Part shown: one piece after another, positions 1 through 11,160 of the stretch
Position numbering within the stretch: the stretch's first letter is position 1
Layout of the letters: each line of letters begins with the position of its first letter
NCBI GenBank assembly: GCA_012931725.1
Contig: CM022951.1
Coordinates: 14,988,611 to 15,052,610 of the forward strand
Source of the DNA: Litsea cubeba
Taxonomy: Eukaryota > Streptophyta > Magnoliopsida > Laurales > Lauraceae
Direction of reading: 5' to 3'
Length of the DNA: 64,000 nt
Translations under genes and position numbers: made by a program
Notes under the pieces: generated by a model
What the model was told of the DNA's origin: nothing
The model's database searches: none
Seen by the model: only the letters and a program-made list of their open reading frames with translations

Positions 1-99
1 TAAATAACTTCTTCCATCCTTATCACACCTATCCATTCTCCTCTACCAAGAAGTTGATAATACCGTGGGATATTTCTTTCAAGTTAAAGACCAGACAAA

Positions 100-405
100 C
101 AAGGCCACCTTTAAACATATCATGATGCACCTTAATGAATTAGGATAAGAGGCTCACTTTTAAATATTACATCATATGACCCCACCAATGCTCACCACAT
201 CAACGATGGCCTACTGACCAAATATTCAATTGGACACACCTTTAGATATTTGGATATGGGCATATCTTTAGATGTTACATCATGTGACCCCACTAAGGAT
301 CCTCAGAATGACACATCAGCAAGGTCTCACTGTCCAATTGAACACACCTTGAAGGAATTAGGATATGAGGCTCACTGTTAGATGTTACATCATGTGACCC
401 CACCA
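100..405. repeat. Three imperfect direct repeats of about 50 bp
   Basis: Three copies of a block reading roughly 'ttagatgttacatcatgtga' followed by 'ccccaccaa' occur near 150-187, 262-297 and 376-404, at spacings of about 106-118 bp. The first and third copies also share the upstream words 'aattaggat' and 'gaggctcac'. They look like a degenerate local tandem duplication. No coding potential is visible. Confidence 0.6.
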
Positions 406-559
406 AGTTATTTTTTCTTTTTTTATTAAAGTTATATATATAATAATAAATATAAACAACTTATTTATTTCTATAAAATTTGTTCTTTTTCGATAATATC
501 TCAGAAAAGAATCACATATTTCATTATATTTTTTGAGCCCGGGCACCATACCTCTCTAT

Positions 560-905
560 TTAATTCTGTAAGCTTACGCTTATGGGGCCCACCCTTGGTC
601 CATCCAAATGGACCAAACACACGACCTCCATAAATTGTACATGTCCACTCACTTTTGGTTAGATCCGAATTTATTGGACCTTTAGATCGACTGTGTACCG
701 ATCCGAATAGATTGTTGACCATTAAACTTTTGGGGCTAGATGGAGTGGTAGAAACCACGGTTGAGACTAATTTTTTGCAAAAGAAAGGTTCCCAGTGAGT
801 CCTTGAAATCTCCACATCACCACCCCCATGTGGGTCGCCAGGTGGGCCCCACCATAAACTTGAGCTTACCTTAACCTAAGCTTTAGCTTAGGAGAGTTGC
901 CCCTA
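560..905 (+). repeat. Dispersed repeat family R1, copy 1 (MITE-like)
   Basis: This block is related, in reverse complement, to 21270-21640. Shared parts include 'ggtccatccaaatggaccaa', the TGTACATGTCC/GGACATGTGC region, 'gttgaccattaaac', the CACATGGGG/CCCCATGTGG region, and an end built from CTAAGCT-AAGCTTA words. A short relative with the same terminal words (CTCTCCTAAGC ... GCTTAGGAGAG) is at 26934-27032. The A/T-rich flanks and inverted terminal words suggest a non-autonomous DNA element, but no clean target duplication could be assigned. Confidence 0.5.
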
Positions 906-3640
906 TATAGACACACATTCATACTTGTGTAATGGTTAATGCCTTTAAATTCAAGAGAGCATTATGTTATGTAAGTTTACTTCTAATTTTATATTTATTT
1001 TCATCAAATGTTAAAAGATTCTAATATTCAAAGATAATAGATTTCTTTCTTTTAGACTTATTTTATCTTATTAATATTTTAAAATAATTCTTAAATTTCT
1101 AATATATTTTTATTTTTGGCCTGGGCTTAGCACGGGTGTTTGGTGCTAGTAAGATCTTAAAGGGAATAACCAATCATAACACTCCATTCTTTCTTTTCCT
1201 ATGTTGGGCCACTGGAGATTTGATCAGAAATCTCTAATTGCAGTTACAAAAATGTTTTTGCTTTAACTATTCTGTATATCTTCAAATTAAAATCATGGCC
1301 ATCCGAGGCATGTTTATTTTGTTCTTGTGATCGTATGCTAAGATTCCAATATATTGTTACTTGAAGAAAAAAATCATATGATTGGTCATTTTTCATTCTA
1401 GAGAACTTTGAAGATTATGCTTTTAATGAAATTCTCTGGTAAAGGTGACATTCATCTTATAGGTATGTTAGCAATTCGCAATTCATTTTTCTAAGCTTTC
1501 ACTGCAACATCAGAATCACAAAACAGGCATCTTGTCGATAATACAGAGAAATCGCACCTTGCCACTAGCCCACAAAATAGCATTTCAAGTCTCACATTCT
1601 ACTAGGAGTACTGTACAACGCAAATGAGATAATGTTGATCTGAGGATTTCTTTTATGGATAAGGACTTATCCCCTACTTCAGTCTTCTACTCTCACTGGG
1701 GGGAGAAGGACATTATAATTTTCCCATGATGCTTTTAATGGCACCCCAATCACCAATTTAAGTTTCACCCTTACAATTCGTCTTTTCACCATATTTTCTT
1801 GAAAAACTAGAATTATCATATTGCCCACCGCTAATTGAACCGATCTTGGCTAAGTGTGCATGAGTCCATGTCGAAATCAACATGAATTCTTTAATAATTT
1901 TCACGTCCAGTCCTATAACCTAGATCCAAATCAAAGGCTACTAATTGCCTTTAAATAAGAGGGACTTGTGCCTTTTCATTTTCCAAATAGCTAAACTAAA
2001 AGTTGAATAAGAATACAAATGTGGTTTTAATCTGGCTTATTGATAAAATGTATTTTAAAAATCAATAAAACCTATTAAAAGAAGTATTGTATATATGGAA
2101 AATTATTTGATTATGTCTCTGTTCATTTTTATGTTTATTCTTTCTTTTCAATTTATGGTTCTACTATTTAGAGTTTTTAATCTTACCATTTTGATCTTTC
2201 ATAACTATCAAGACTTCATTTTTTTAAAGAAGTTATAAATTATTTATCAATTTATTTTTAAATATTGGAATCATAATTTTTTTTTTTATCAAGAATGGGT
2301 GGCATATGGAAATGGTATGTCTACATTTTTTTTTATTTTAATAAATTACATAAAATCTTTATAAGTGCTATGAAAATCTTCATTTATTTTCAAGCACTAA
2401 TCATGGAGTGTTATGAAAACCTATGGCTAGAGAGGAAATATGCAGAAGAATGTTTACAGGCATGTTGTAAAATTGGGGCAGAATGGGGTAATATCTAATC
2501 CTATGTAGTGGGGCCATGCTCGACTGTTTGAACATGAACAAAATAGCTTCCGATTTAATAGGATGCTGATCCCAGTTCAATCTTGATTTCTGATGGGATG
2601 TGGCCCACTTGATGTTGAGACCCACATGTTAAATAGATGGTAGCTGCAATCACCACCTTAGAAACACCTCTCACTTCTCTTCTCTTCTAAATGACAACCA
2701 CCTCCCAAGTCAAGAGTCAAAGACCCTATATCTCTCTCACTCACTTGTCTTATTCTTGTTTCTCTTATTCTTGTATGTTGGCATAGGAGTTTTGTGATGA
2801 TGTCATTTAGAATAAAAGATTGTGATACTAGCCTCCAATGATTAGATGCAGATGGGTTATTATTTCTGGATCTTGCTTGTTTCTTTGCCTCGTCCACCAC
2901 TTCCCAAGCCCACCATCCTCAGAAACAGAAACAGAAACAGTCATATCTGATCGCGGTCAACCATTATGAAAAACCATCTGTTTTTCCTCATGTTGGTGTC
3001 TGGTACCGCTCTTTTCTTGCGGATCCTAAAAATATCTTTTACGTACATGACTCTGGATTCGCTGCAAGGCTAAGTTCTATGAGGTCTCTGAACCCGAAGT
3101 AGTCCAGATACTCTATCGGATGGAATCTTCTTCTTGCATCAGTTCTCTATGGACCGCAAGGAAGATGGGTACAGAAATATTAATGGGTCCGAGATTTTAG
3201 ATTTCATATAGAATTCACAGGGCAGTATGAATTTTTTTTTAGGAACCGACACTGGCTACACAATTGTGCCAGTATATTGGCTTTCTGCAGTTTAAATACA
3301 GTATTTCTTGCATGCCAAATTTAACCCACTCATATAAACAAATCCTTCTTTAAACTTTGTCAGTTTTTCTTCGGAAATCTCAATTTTGCTCTCTTCTTTT
3401 GAATGGCAATACCTCTAGTCCATACCCCATACCTGGCAATGGGCCAGTGCGGGTTCGAATTTTGTCATACGCATACCAGTCCCGGGCCGGAATGGGTTTA
3501 TGTACTATTTTTTTTAAAAAAAATATGAAAACTAAATGTGTTAATGAAGATATAAACTTATGACATTTAGGAAGATGTCACTTCTCACTAACATGCAATA
3601 ATGATATTTCATATGCAAAACTTTACTTAATTTTATATGT
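906..3640. other. Intergenic stretch, no supported gene
   Basis: The sequence is AT-rich with runs of T and A. Only short open frames (under 85 codons) occur and none resembles a known protein. A short AGAAAC repeat is near 2917-2940. No RNA gene was recognised. Confidence 0.5.
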
Positions 3641-3750
3641 GTATACTCTCGAATACGGGTGGAGGCCCTCACATCCATATCCAATGTCAAAATAGAGGCT
3701 TATGGGTCTTTCTTTAATCGGTGATGACATGAGAATGAAATGATCAAATG

Positions 3751-3806
3751 TGATGCCAGGCCCGAAAAGTGGCCTGACATCAGGCCACTTTTCGGGCCTG
3801 GCATCA
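3751..3806. repeat. Perfect palindrome, 27-bp arms, 2-bp loop
   Basis: The left arm 3751-3777 begins TGATGCCAGGCCCGAAAAGT and the right arm 3780-3806 is its exact reverse complement. Only CA separates them. About 90 bp to the left, near 3665-3690, lies the phrase 'ggccctcacatccatatcca', which is shared with the foldback MITEs at 26.75-27.3 kb, so the palindrome may belong to a decayed relative of that family. Confidence 0.85.
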
Positions 3807-4837
3807 GGCCATTTAGATTTTTTCATGTTATTTTGCTTCTTCAGAATTCGGGTTCCTCATCCTATTGAAATCCCGATTCTCTCGAGAGTTGTTGTGACTC
3901 GAAACTTATATTCTGATTTCTATTTTCTAGCTAGCAAAAGGTAAAGAGTGGGACCGGGGCTTGTCATTAACATTTGCCTTGGAACCATAGCTCAAACTGT
4001 CCCACCTGTAAATTACAAGGAATTGTTGCAAGCAATCCATAAAATATGAATTTCATTCTACTCCTAGCTAACCAGGATAATTGATCATAGGTGGGCTTCA
4101 TTTAGGAGGCACACATAAATTTTCTATTTCTCTAGATCAGGGGATGGTATGGAAACTTCAGATATCAGATTTTAATTCATTTTGATGAGTCTTAGAGTCT
4201 TGACCCGTTGATTTGTGGCCCTAAGTTAAGTTCGATGATTTTATGTGAAGAAAAAATAAAAATTAACCCCCAATCCAATGGTCCAGTCGGAGGCATGGGT
4301 GTTTTGATCAAGCCCAGCTTTTGCCAATATATCCACTTCTTCTTCATTTCATTTCATTTCAAAAGATGTGAGACGGAGAAATGAACAAATTTTACTCTAG
4401 CTGGTGTGGTCGTTCTCTTGATCTCCTTTGGTTCAATTGTGTTAATAACCATGAAGATCCTTTTGGGCCACCTTACCATATAGCATTAAAGAATCTGCTT
4501 CAACTTGTAAAGGATCATCTGTTGTGAACTTGCTCTTTCCAAGGCCTGTCCCATTTTTATTTGTAGTCCTTGACCCAACTGTTAGGGGCCCTGCTTGTGA
4601 ATTCCAACATCAAAACTACTCATTCATTCTTGGTAGTTCCACTAATCCCGGGTCGACCGGACTTACCAAGACAGCAAGCAAGTCCCTAAACAAGGCCCAT
4701 ATTGTTTCTTTTGTTTGATCCTATCAACTGTTTGCTTTCCTCCTTTCACATGCTTTCATTCAGGCATTAGTCCCTCAGTTTCTTTCATTGTATTGGTATG
4801 AGAAATGACCCAGTTAGCTGTTTGCAGTTTGCACCCA
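3807..4837. other. 3' flank of the PPR gene, no supported gene
   Basis: No open frame here has recognisable similarity. The part nearest 4838 presumably carries the 3' untranslated region and polyadenylation region of the minus-strand PPR gene. I could not single out one polyadenylation signal. Confidence 0.4.
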
Positions 4838-6403
4838 TCATTGATACTCAGATGAAGCTCTTACAACAGTTTCCGGAACATACCCATACTGCTTTAGTTC
4901 AAGGGAGAGCTGATCAAGCATCTCATAGATATCATCAGACTGCGCATGTGTTCTGTCTCCAGCCACAAACTCATGGCTGCTACAATCAATCTCTATGGCA
5001 CTATATCCAGGTCTCTTCCTTATATCAAGCGCTTTCATCGCATGCCTAACCTTGCCCACACCATCCCACCTTCCAACCACCGCATATATATTTGAAAGAA
5101 GAACATAATTGGAATCAGTATCAGGCTTCAATTCTGCAATATAGCTCATCACTCTTTCAGCCAAAGCAACATCCCCACGAGTCCTACAAGCGGCTAGTAA
5201 AGACCCCAACACGACTTCATTTGGTCTCATCGGCATGGTTTCTACTACGTCCAGTGCATCTTCCAACTGCCCTGCTCGGCTAAGTAGATCGACTAGACAT
5301 CCATAGTGCTCGACCCGTGGCGAGATGCCATATACTCTTGTCATTTCATTGTAATACTGAAGCCCCTCGTCGACTAAACCAGCATGGCTACAGGCGGTAA
5401 GGGCGCCTGTGAAACTGATGCTATCAGGTTTGAATCCCGCCTTTTGCATTAGTGAAAAGTATTCAATTGCATTCTCAGCATGACCATTAACGGCGCAGCC
5501 AACTATTAGCGAATTCCATGAGACCAGGCTTCTCTTAGGCATCCCATCAAACACCTCGAGAGCAAAACTTATACACCCGCATCTCGCATATAAATCAATA
5601 AGTGAATTGCTCAACCTCATCTTATCACCGAAATCTCTCCGAATCACATAGCTGTGCAACCAGAACCCTTGTCCGAGCGCGCCCAAATTAGCACAGGCAG
5701 CGAGAACGGCGACAATGGTGACATAGTCAGGGTCGACTCCGGCGAGCTGCATTCCTCTGAAACACTCCAAAGCTTCCTCCAACCGGCCATTCTTCACAAA
5801 CCCGCCGATCATCGCAGTCCAAGAAACCTTGTCTCTCCTTGGCGCCGAGCCAAACAATGCAACAGCCGCCTCAACTTGGCCATTTCTCATGTACCCATCA
5901 ATCATAGTGTTCCAGGAAACCGAATTCTTCACCTTCATTCCATCAAACACCCGGCGGGCGGAGTTTGCGATACCGCATTTCGCATACATATCGACGAGGG
6001 CTGTGGCCAAGACGACGTTGGTGTCGTCCCAGCCGAGTTTGAGGAGATGGGCATGGAGGGAGAGTCCAAAGCGGAGGGATTTGGAGTGGGAGGATGCGGA
6101 GAGAAGGGTGACGAAGGTGATGTCGTTGGGTTCGATGTTGGAGAGACGCATGCGTGTAAGTGATGAGGCGGCTTTGGAGAGAAGGCCGTTTCGGCAGGAG
6201 CGAGCGATGGAAGAGGTCCATGAGACTACGTCGTCGTCTCTCTGGGGAGTTTCGTCGAACAGTTGGTCGACGCGCTTGAGGGATAGATAGGTATTGTTGC
6301 TATTGGTGGTACATGGTATGTTTGCAGGTGGGCTGGCGATGGTGAGAAGAAGAGATGGGTGTTTGGAAGGAGGAGAGAGTTGGGTGAGGGCAGGAAGAGC
6401 CAT
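4838..6403 (-). CDS. CLB19: PLS-class PPR protein, E/E+ type; likely CLB19 (PDE247) chloroplast RNA editing factor
   Basis: A single uninterrupted 521-residue frame. The first 50 or so residues are rich in S, T, P and N and lack PPR motifs, as in a chloroplast transit peptide. A run of P-L-S pentatricopeptide repeats follows from about residue 58 (for example NSVSWNTMIDGYMRNGQVEA and SLVSWNSLIVGCAVNGHAE). An E domain begins near HYGCLVDLLSRAGQLEDAL, and an E+ stretch ends the protein. There is no C-terminal DYW deaminase. The phrases WNTMIDGYMR-GQV, GALTACSH-GLVEEGL and PNEVV-GSLLAAC closely match my recollection of Arabidopsis CLB19 (At1g05750). That protein is needed for C-to-U editing of plastid rpoA and clpP transcripts, probably together with separate DYW/MORF partners. 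Lack of introns is usual for PPR genes. The start is the first ATG of the frame, just before the transit-like segment. No lesion is visible. Family assignment is near certain; orthology is likely. Confidence 0.85.
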   Translation of the reverse strand: MALPALTQLSPPSKHPSLLLTIASPPANIPCTTNSNNTYLSLKRVDQLFDETPQRDDDVVSWTSSIARSCRNGLLSKAASSLTRMRLSNIEPNDITFVTLLSASSHSKSLRFGLSLHAHLLKLGWDDTNVVLATALVDMYAKCGIANSARRVFDGMKVKNSVSWNTMIDGYMRNGQVEAAVALFGSAPRRDKVSWTAMIGGFVKNGRLEEALECFRGMQLAGVDPDYVTIVAVLAACANLGALGQGFWLHSYVIRRDFGDKMRLSNSLIDLYARCGCISFALEVFDGMPKRSLVSWNSLIVGCAVNGHAENAIEYFSLMQKAGFKPDSISFTGALTACSHAGLVDEGLQYYNEMTRVYGISPRVEHYGCLVDLLSRAGQLEDALDVVETMPMRPNEVVLGSLLAACRTRGDVALAERVMSYIAELKPDTDSNYVLLSNIYAVVGRWDGVGKVRHAMKALDIRKRPGYSAIEIDCSSHEFVAGDRTHAQSDDIYEMLDQLSLELKQYGYVPETVVRASSEYQ

Positions 6404-6444
6404 TCTCTCTCTGGCTACTAAAATTGAAAAGTTTCAATCAGTAT

Positions 6445-6453
6445 TATTTATAC
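6445..6453 (-). promoter_or_regulatory. Candidate TATA box of the PPR gene
   Basis: On the minus strand the sequence reads GTATAAATA, about 42 bases upstream of the start codon. A start site about 30 bases downstream would leave a 5' leader of only about 10-15 bases, so the real start site may use another element. Inferred from sequence only. Confidence 0.35.
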
Positions 6454-6659
6454 AACAATAAGGTTTAAAATTAGGGGCATTCTTCCACGGAGTGAATATT
6501 TCACTTTATAGCCTTAGATCCAAAGCCAAAGGTCTCTCCTACACTTTTTCATTCATATCTGAAATGTCTAGTTTATAATTTCTTTATACCATGGCTCATG
6601 ATTGGTGGGATATCCCATTAATAATAGCCGACTAACATTTAATTGCTCACGATTAATGG

Positions 6660-7312
6660 AATCTCCAGATTTTCAAATAAATTCTAAAAACACACAAATA
6701 AATTTCAAAATAAAGAAAATAAATTTTAAAAAAGAAATAATTTTGAAAAATGCAATAAGTTAAAAAAAAGAAATATATAATCAAATAACGCAGATAAATT
6801 TAAAAAGATGCAAATAAGTTTCAAAATACCCAAATAAATCTTAGAAAATTTAAATAAATTTCAAAAGACTCAAATAAATCTCAAAAGACCCAAAGAGAAT
6901 TTAAAAAATGTAAATAAATTTAAAATAACGAAAACAAATTTTAAAAAACGTAATAATTTTGAAAAGGCACAAATAAATTTAAAAAACGCATATAGATCTC
7001 AAAAAACGTAAATAAATTTGCTAAAAATTCAGATAAATTAAAAAAAAAAAACTCAGATAAAATTACCAAAAACAGAAAGAAATATGACAGAAGACAGATA
7101 AATTTGAACAACACTCAGATAAATTTGACAAAAATACAGATAAATTTGAACAAAACTCAGATAAATTTGACAAAACTCAGATAAATTTAACAAAAACTCA
7201 AATAAATTTGACAAAAACACAAATAAATTTGAACAAAACTCAGATAAATTTGACAACAACTCCGATAAATTTGACAAAAACTCAGATAAATTTAACAAAA
7301 AGATAAACAGAA
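6660..7312. repeat. AT-rich minisatellite, about 20-25 bp unit
   Basis: Degenerate tandem units of the form AAATAAATTT-(G/A)A-(C)AAAAA-C(T/A)CA(G/A)AT fill about 650 bp. They are most regular from 7080 to 7305, where CTCAGATAAATTTGACAAAA recurs. The minus-strand frame at 7053-7316 (repeating NLSEFLS-like residues) is only the translation of this repeat. The array begins about 250 bp upstream of the PPR start codon. Confidence 0.8.
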
Positions 7313-7319
7313 CCAAAGA

Positions 7320-10300
7320 GCAATCATCGGGGAGACGTCAGTCCTCCACGGAATGCAAGCGGGTCAGGTCAACTCGACCCGGAACCCAACCTGGACCTGG
7401 GCAGAACCTGGCCCAAATCTCTTCTTCCTCTTCGTTCTGGTTCTGGTTTCTGTAACCAGAATCGATCCAAAACCACTGCTGCCTTCTTCCTCGAGTCAGG
7501 TTTAGGCGCAAAAGTAGCGGGACGGCGGCGGAAACCTCCGGCGACACGCAATGAACGGCAATGGCGACAGGCACTGCAACACGATGGCGACCCTCTGCAG
7601 CAGGGTTGTTTCAGGTTCCGTCTCGGAACCCAATTAAAGAGGAATCGCTACCTAGGCTCCGGCGACGGGCAAAGCAGTCCAGATCTTCTTTGGTGATGGG
7701 TGAATTTGGATCCTCTGTAATTCTGGGAACGGACTTGCAACAGGGAATTTCGAGTTCTGCAAATCGAGACCGAGAGCACATCACACGCTGTCTTCGTCAT
7801 TCAACTGTACAGGGATCCACACAAAATGGAGTGATCTTCTCTTCTCCCTGTTTTGATCTGGTTTCTGTAACCAAATATCGAAGGACAGCAACTGCAACTA
7901 GGCCTCCCTCTTCACCCCCATTTCCCTTCCGAATATAAAGAACGGAAGGTGCGAATCTGATCCTCCGAGAAGGGGTGCGCTCGTGCTGGAACCTCTGGAT
8001 CGAGCTTCAGATTCAAATTCACGCCATTTATTAAAACTTTGAAGGCTTTCGGAGAATAAGGGCTCAAGAGTCTCGAATCCTCTGGATCGATTCATCGGAG
8101 ACGGCGGATTCGAGGAGCGATTTAGCTGGTGGAGGCTCTCTCGGATGGAATAGAAAGAGGTTTTTTTGGTGACGATGGCGGCGGCGGGGTCCTCGACGGG
8201 TTTTCCGATGAGTTTGCTATTGTCGATCTTCCGGAAAGAAACGGATGGTGGAGAGGAGGAAACTTGGGGTGGATTGGGATGGAGCGGCGGATCTGCGGGG
8301 AAAAGGAAGAGGAAGAGGAAAGTCGGTCACTGTTTCTTCGATTAACAATGTGGCCCACTGTGACTGTGACAATTGATCTCTCGTTTGCTGATATGTGGAG
8401 TCGATCGAGAGGATATAGGAAGGAGGAAGGAGGAAGGAGGGAAGATTTGAAATTTGAAAATTTAAAATTTTATGTCAAAAATGATTGAAAGGGCAATTTA
8501 GTCATGAAAAATGAAAACATGTGGGTTGAGGGACCTCTCGCTGCAAACAGTCTAGCTAAGTGGACCATAAGTTTTACAAAGTTTTTCCTTGGACTGGAGG
8601 CTGGATACATTCACTTATAGGGACCTTTCGCTAATTTTGCCTTAAAATTAAGGGATTTTTACCAAAAAGAGTTGCTAGACCTGTATTAGCCTGATATAGT
8701 GAGAAATACACCAAAATACCAAATTCGGTATTCGTACACCGGTTTTGGACCACTTTACCCCTGAAGCTACTGAACGACATCGTCATAAAACTCACCCCCA
8801 AATCCTAAGGAACGATTCTTCTTTCTTCCCTAGTTTTTCTCTCCCTCCTTTTCTCTCTCTTTCTCCCTCTCCTTGTCCTCTCCCTGCTTTCTCCCTCTCC
8901 CTCTGCATGCGCTCCCTGCACTACGTCAAAAACGTCCAAAAGCCACACCATTAGGCGCTAAACGACATCGGTTCCTGCTGTGGTTGTTTTTACCACATAA
9001 CGCCAAAAACCACCCTTTTTTACATCTCTCGCGCTCCCTGCACTCTCTCCCAATCCCTACGGCTTCCCTCATCTCCAATCATTCTGGCCTGACGATTTCT
9101 GGTTTGCACTCATCTCTCTCGATTTGGTACTCTCTCATTTCTCTTTCTTTATATTGTTCTTGGGTTAGATGCCGCTACAAAGAACACAAGTTCGGACTCT
9201 GGGTAGTTTATTTTTGCCATGACGTTACCTCCTTCCTCCCCACCCAAATAGACGACCTGAATAAGAAAGAAAACTCATTCTGGATTTCTTTTCCTTTTGT
9301 ATTTAATAGTATTTAGAGAGAAAGAGTGGAAGTTTTTCTTCTCTATTTGTACCTCTTCTTTTTGGCTCAAGCCTTTTGTTAGATTGGATTCTGCCTAATC
9401 TATTGTTAATTTTTTGTTCAAACTTGAGAGAGATATCCTTGTTGGGTTTCCTTCTTATATTATGATTGAAACCTTAGGATATGAAGAGATTCCTTCCTAA
9501 GCTTTGGGTTTCCGAAAAAAAGTGAAGGCATTTCTCACCATCTTTCCTGGTTTTTAGAGGCAGGTTTCACTTTGCTGAAAAAAAAATGAGAAAGAGAATC
9601 CTCTCTGGGTCTAGTTATATTTGAGCAATCAAAAACACAAATAGACTGATAACCCAAATTTTGTTTGCGAGAAAAAAATTACAGATAGAATACTTTTGGG
9701 GTTTGAAAAATTGGGTTAAACTTTTCCTATTTTTTTTAGAGAGATCCTTGGTGGGTTTATATGTATATGTTGTTGGAATCTTGAGATAGAAAAAAAAAAA
9801 AAAAGAGGTTCCATCTGAGAATTTAGTTTCAGCTAGAAAAGTGAAGGCCTTTCTAAGGTTTTCCATAGCACCTGTTGTAGCTCTTTCTCCCATCTATCAA
9901 TTTTCATATTTTGGGCAAAAATGAAAATAAGATATGCCCCAATCTCTTCTTTGATTTGGGGAGAATTTTGCTCAATCTCGCTAAGGCAGCGAATCGCAGT
10001 CAGTCCTCATCTCTATTCTTTCTTTTCTTTTCATTGTTGTTGTTTTTTTTTTTTTTTTTTTTTCCTTCTTCCTTAGGTCTGCAATCCTCTCTCTGCAGTC
10101 TTTGCAACCCTATCTCTGCTAATGGATTTTTAAACCACCTCAGGTATGATTGTTTTTTTATTTATGTAACTGTAGGTTGTAAGTTTTTTTGTATGACTGC
10201 AGATTTCTTTAATTTATTTTTTGTATGTGTTGTGCATGCTGTGATGGTGGTGGTGTGATTGTGGCAATGGATAGATGGAGGGTTTTTTTTTTTTAGGTTT

Positions 10301-11084
10301 CAATGGTGGTTTTTTTTAAATGTTAGAAGATCAACTGGTGTAGACCAATTGGTGGATTTGAACCATCTGATGAGTCTACATTGATAGACCCAATTAATTG
10401 GCGATTTTGAAAATTTTGTGGTGGATTAACATGTTGCCAACTACCAAGATCCAATTCACTATGTCATATAGAAAACACTTGTACTTCTCATGGATTACAT
10501 TAGCCAATGCCTAATACACTTTTAAGCATTGTGCATCAACCTTCTATAGTGTGATAACTCTAGTTACAAGTGTAGCTCCAGTTACAAGTTTTACAACATA
10601 TCAAGTCTTGTCCGTGTTGTTTAGTATTTGTGTTGTCACTTTATGAGATAACTAATTATAGCAAATTTGGAAACTATATGACAACAATGGGCCTAGGAAC
10701 TTGAACAACAATATTCCAATTTTTTTTCTTGATCGGATTGCAGGCCGAGTGTGGTGGAATGTTGAATGGGTTGTTTTACTTGGAAGTTGGGTTCAGTTTG
10801 GATGAGTTTTGAAGGTTGGATTGGAGATTGGTATTGGTGGGTGTTGAAGTTTTAATCCTAATAAAGAAAGACTCCTAAATAAATGGAGTTTCAATCCACT
10901 CGTGTAATGTTTCTTTGGGTTAGGTTGGATTTTTACCTAGTGATGGTAGGAGATTCTTAGAGCTTAATTCTCTTCAAAAAGGCAGCATCTCAGAGAGGTA
11001 TCTTCTAATATTCTTTTTTTTTTTATGTTTTTTTTCTTTTCATTTTACATCTTCATATGGTAGAACCAGCTTGAGTGTTTACAT
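7320..11084. other. Unassigned region with a GC-richer island and pyrimidine tracts
   Basis: From 7320 to about 8420 the base composition turns GC- and CpG-rich. Short overlapping frames occur on both strands (for example 7561-7938 plus, 8122-8358 minus), but none resembles a known protein or shows conserved exon structure. A CT-rich tract lies at 8810-8920, and poly-T tracts lie near 10045-10062 and 10286-10296. The island could be the 5' end or promoter of an unrecognised gene; I cannot support one. Confidence 0.35.
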
Positions 11085-11160
11085 CCTCACCTCAGTGGTA
11101 AAATGCGTCAGTTCTCACCTGACTGCATGCCCAGGGTTCAAATCCTCGTTACCATCCTTT
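11085..11160 (+). repeat. tRNA-like SINE head (Pol III A and B boxes)
   Basis: The sequence contains an A-box-like TCAGTGGTAAAATGC and, 30-35 bases later, a B-box-like GGGTTCAAATCC. The order and spacing are those of a tRNA-derived Pol III promoter. It does not fold into a clean tRNA with a matched acceptor stem, so I read it as the head of a SINE or a decayed tRNA-derived sequence. Confidence 0.45.

Noticed and set aside
5654..6290. Plus-strand frames of 153-169 codons
   Set aside because: They lie opposite the PPR gene and are antisense shadows.
7053..7316. Open frame repeating NLSEFLS-like residues
   Set aside because: It is the translation of the AT-rich minisatellite; there is no gene context.
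7561..8488. Possible gene in the GC-richer island
   Set aside because: Frames on both strands are short and unlike known proteins, and no splice-linked conserved exons could be found; reported only as unassigned.
11085..11160. Functional tRNA gene
   Set aside because: A and B boxes are present, but no complete cloverleaf with a paired acceptor stem can be drawn by eye; kept as a SINE-like head.
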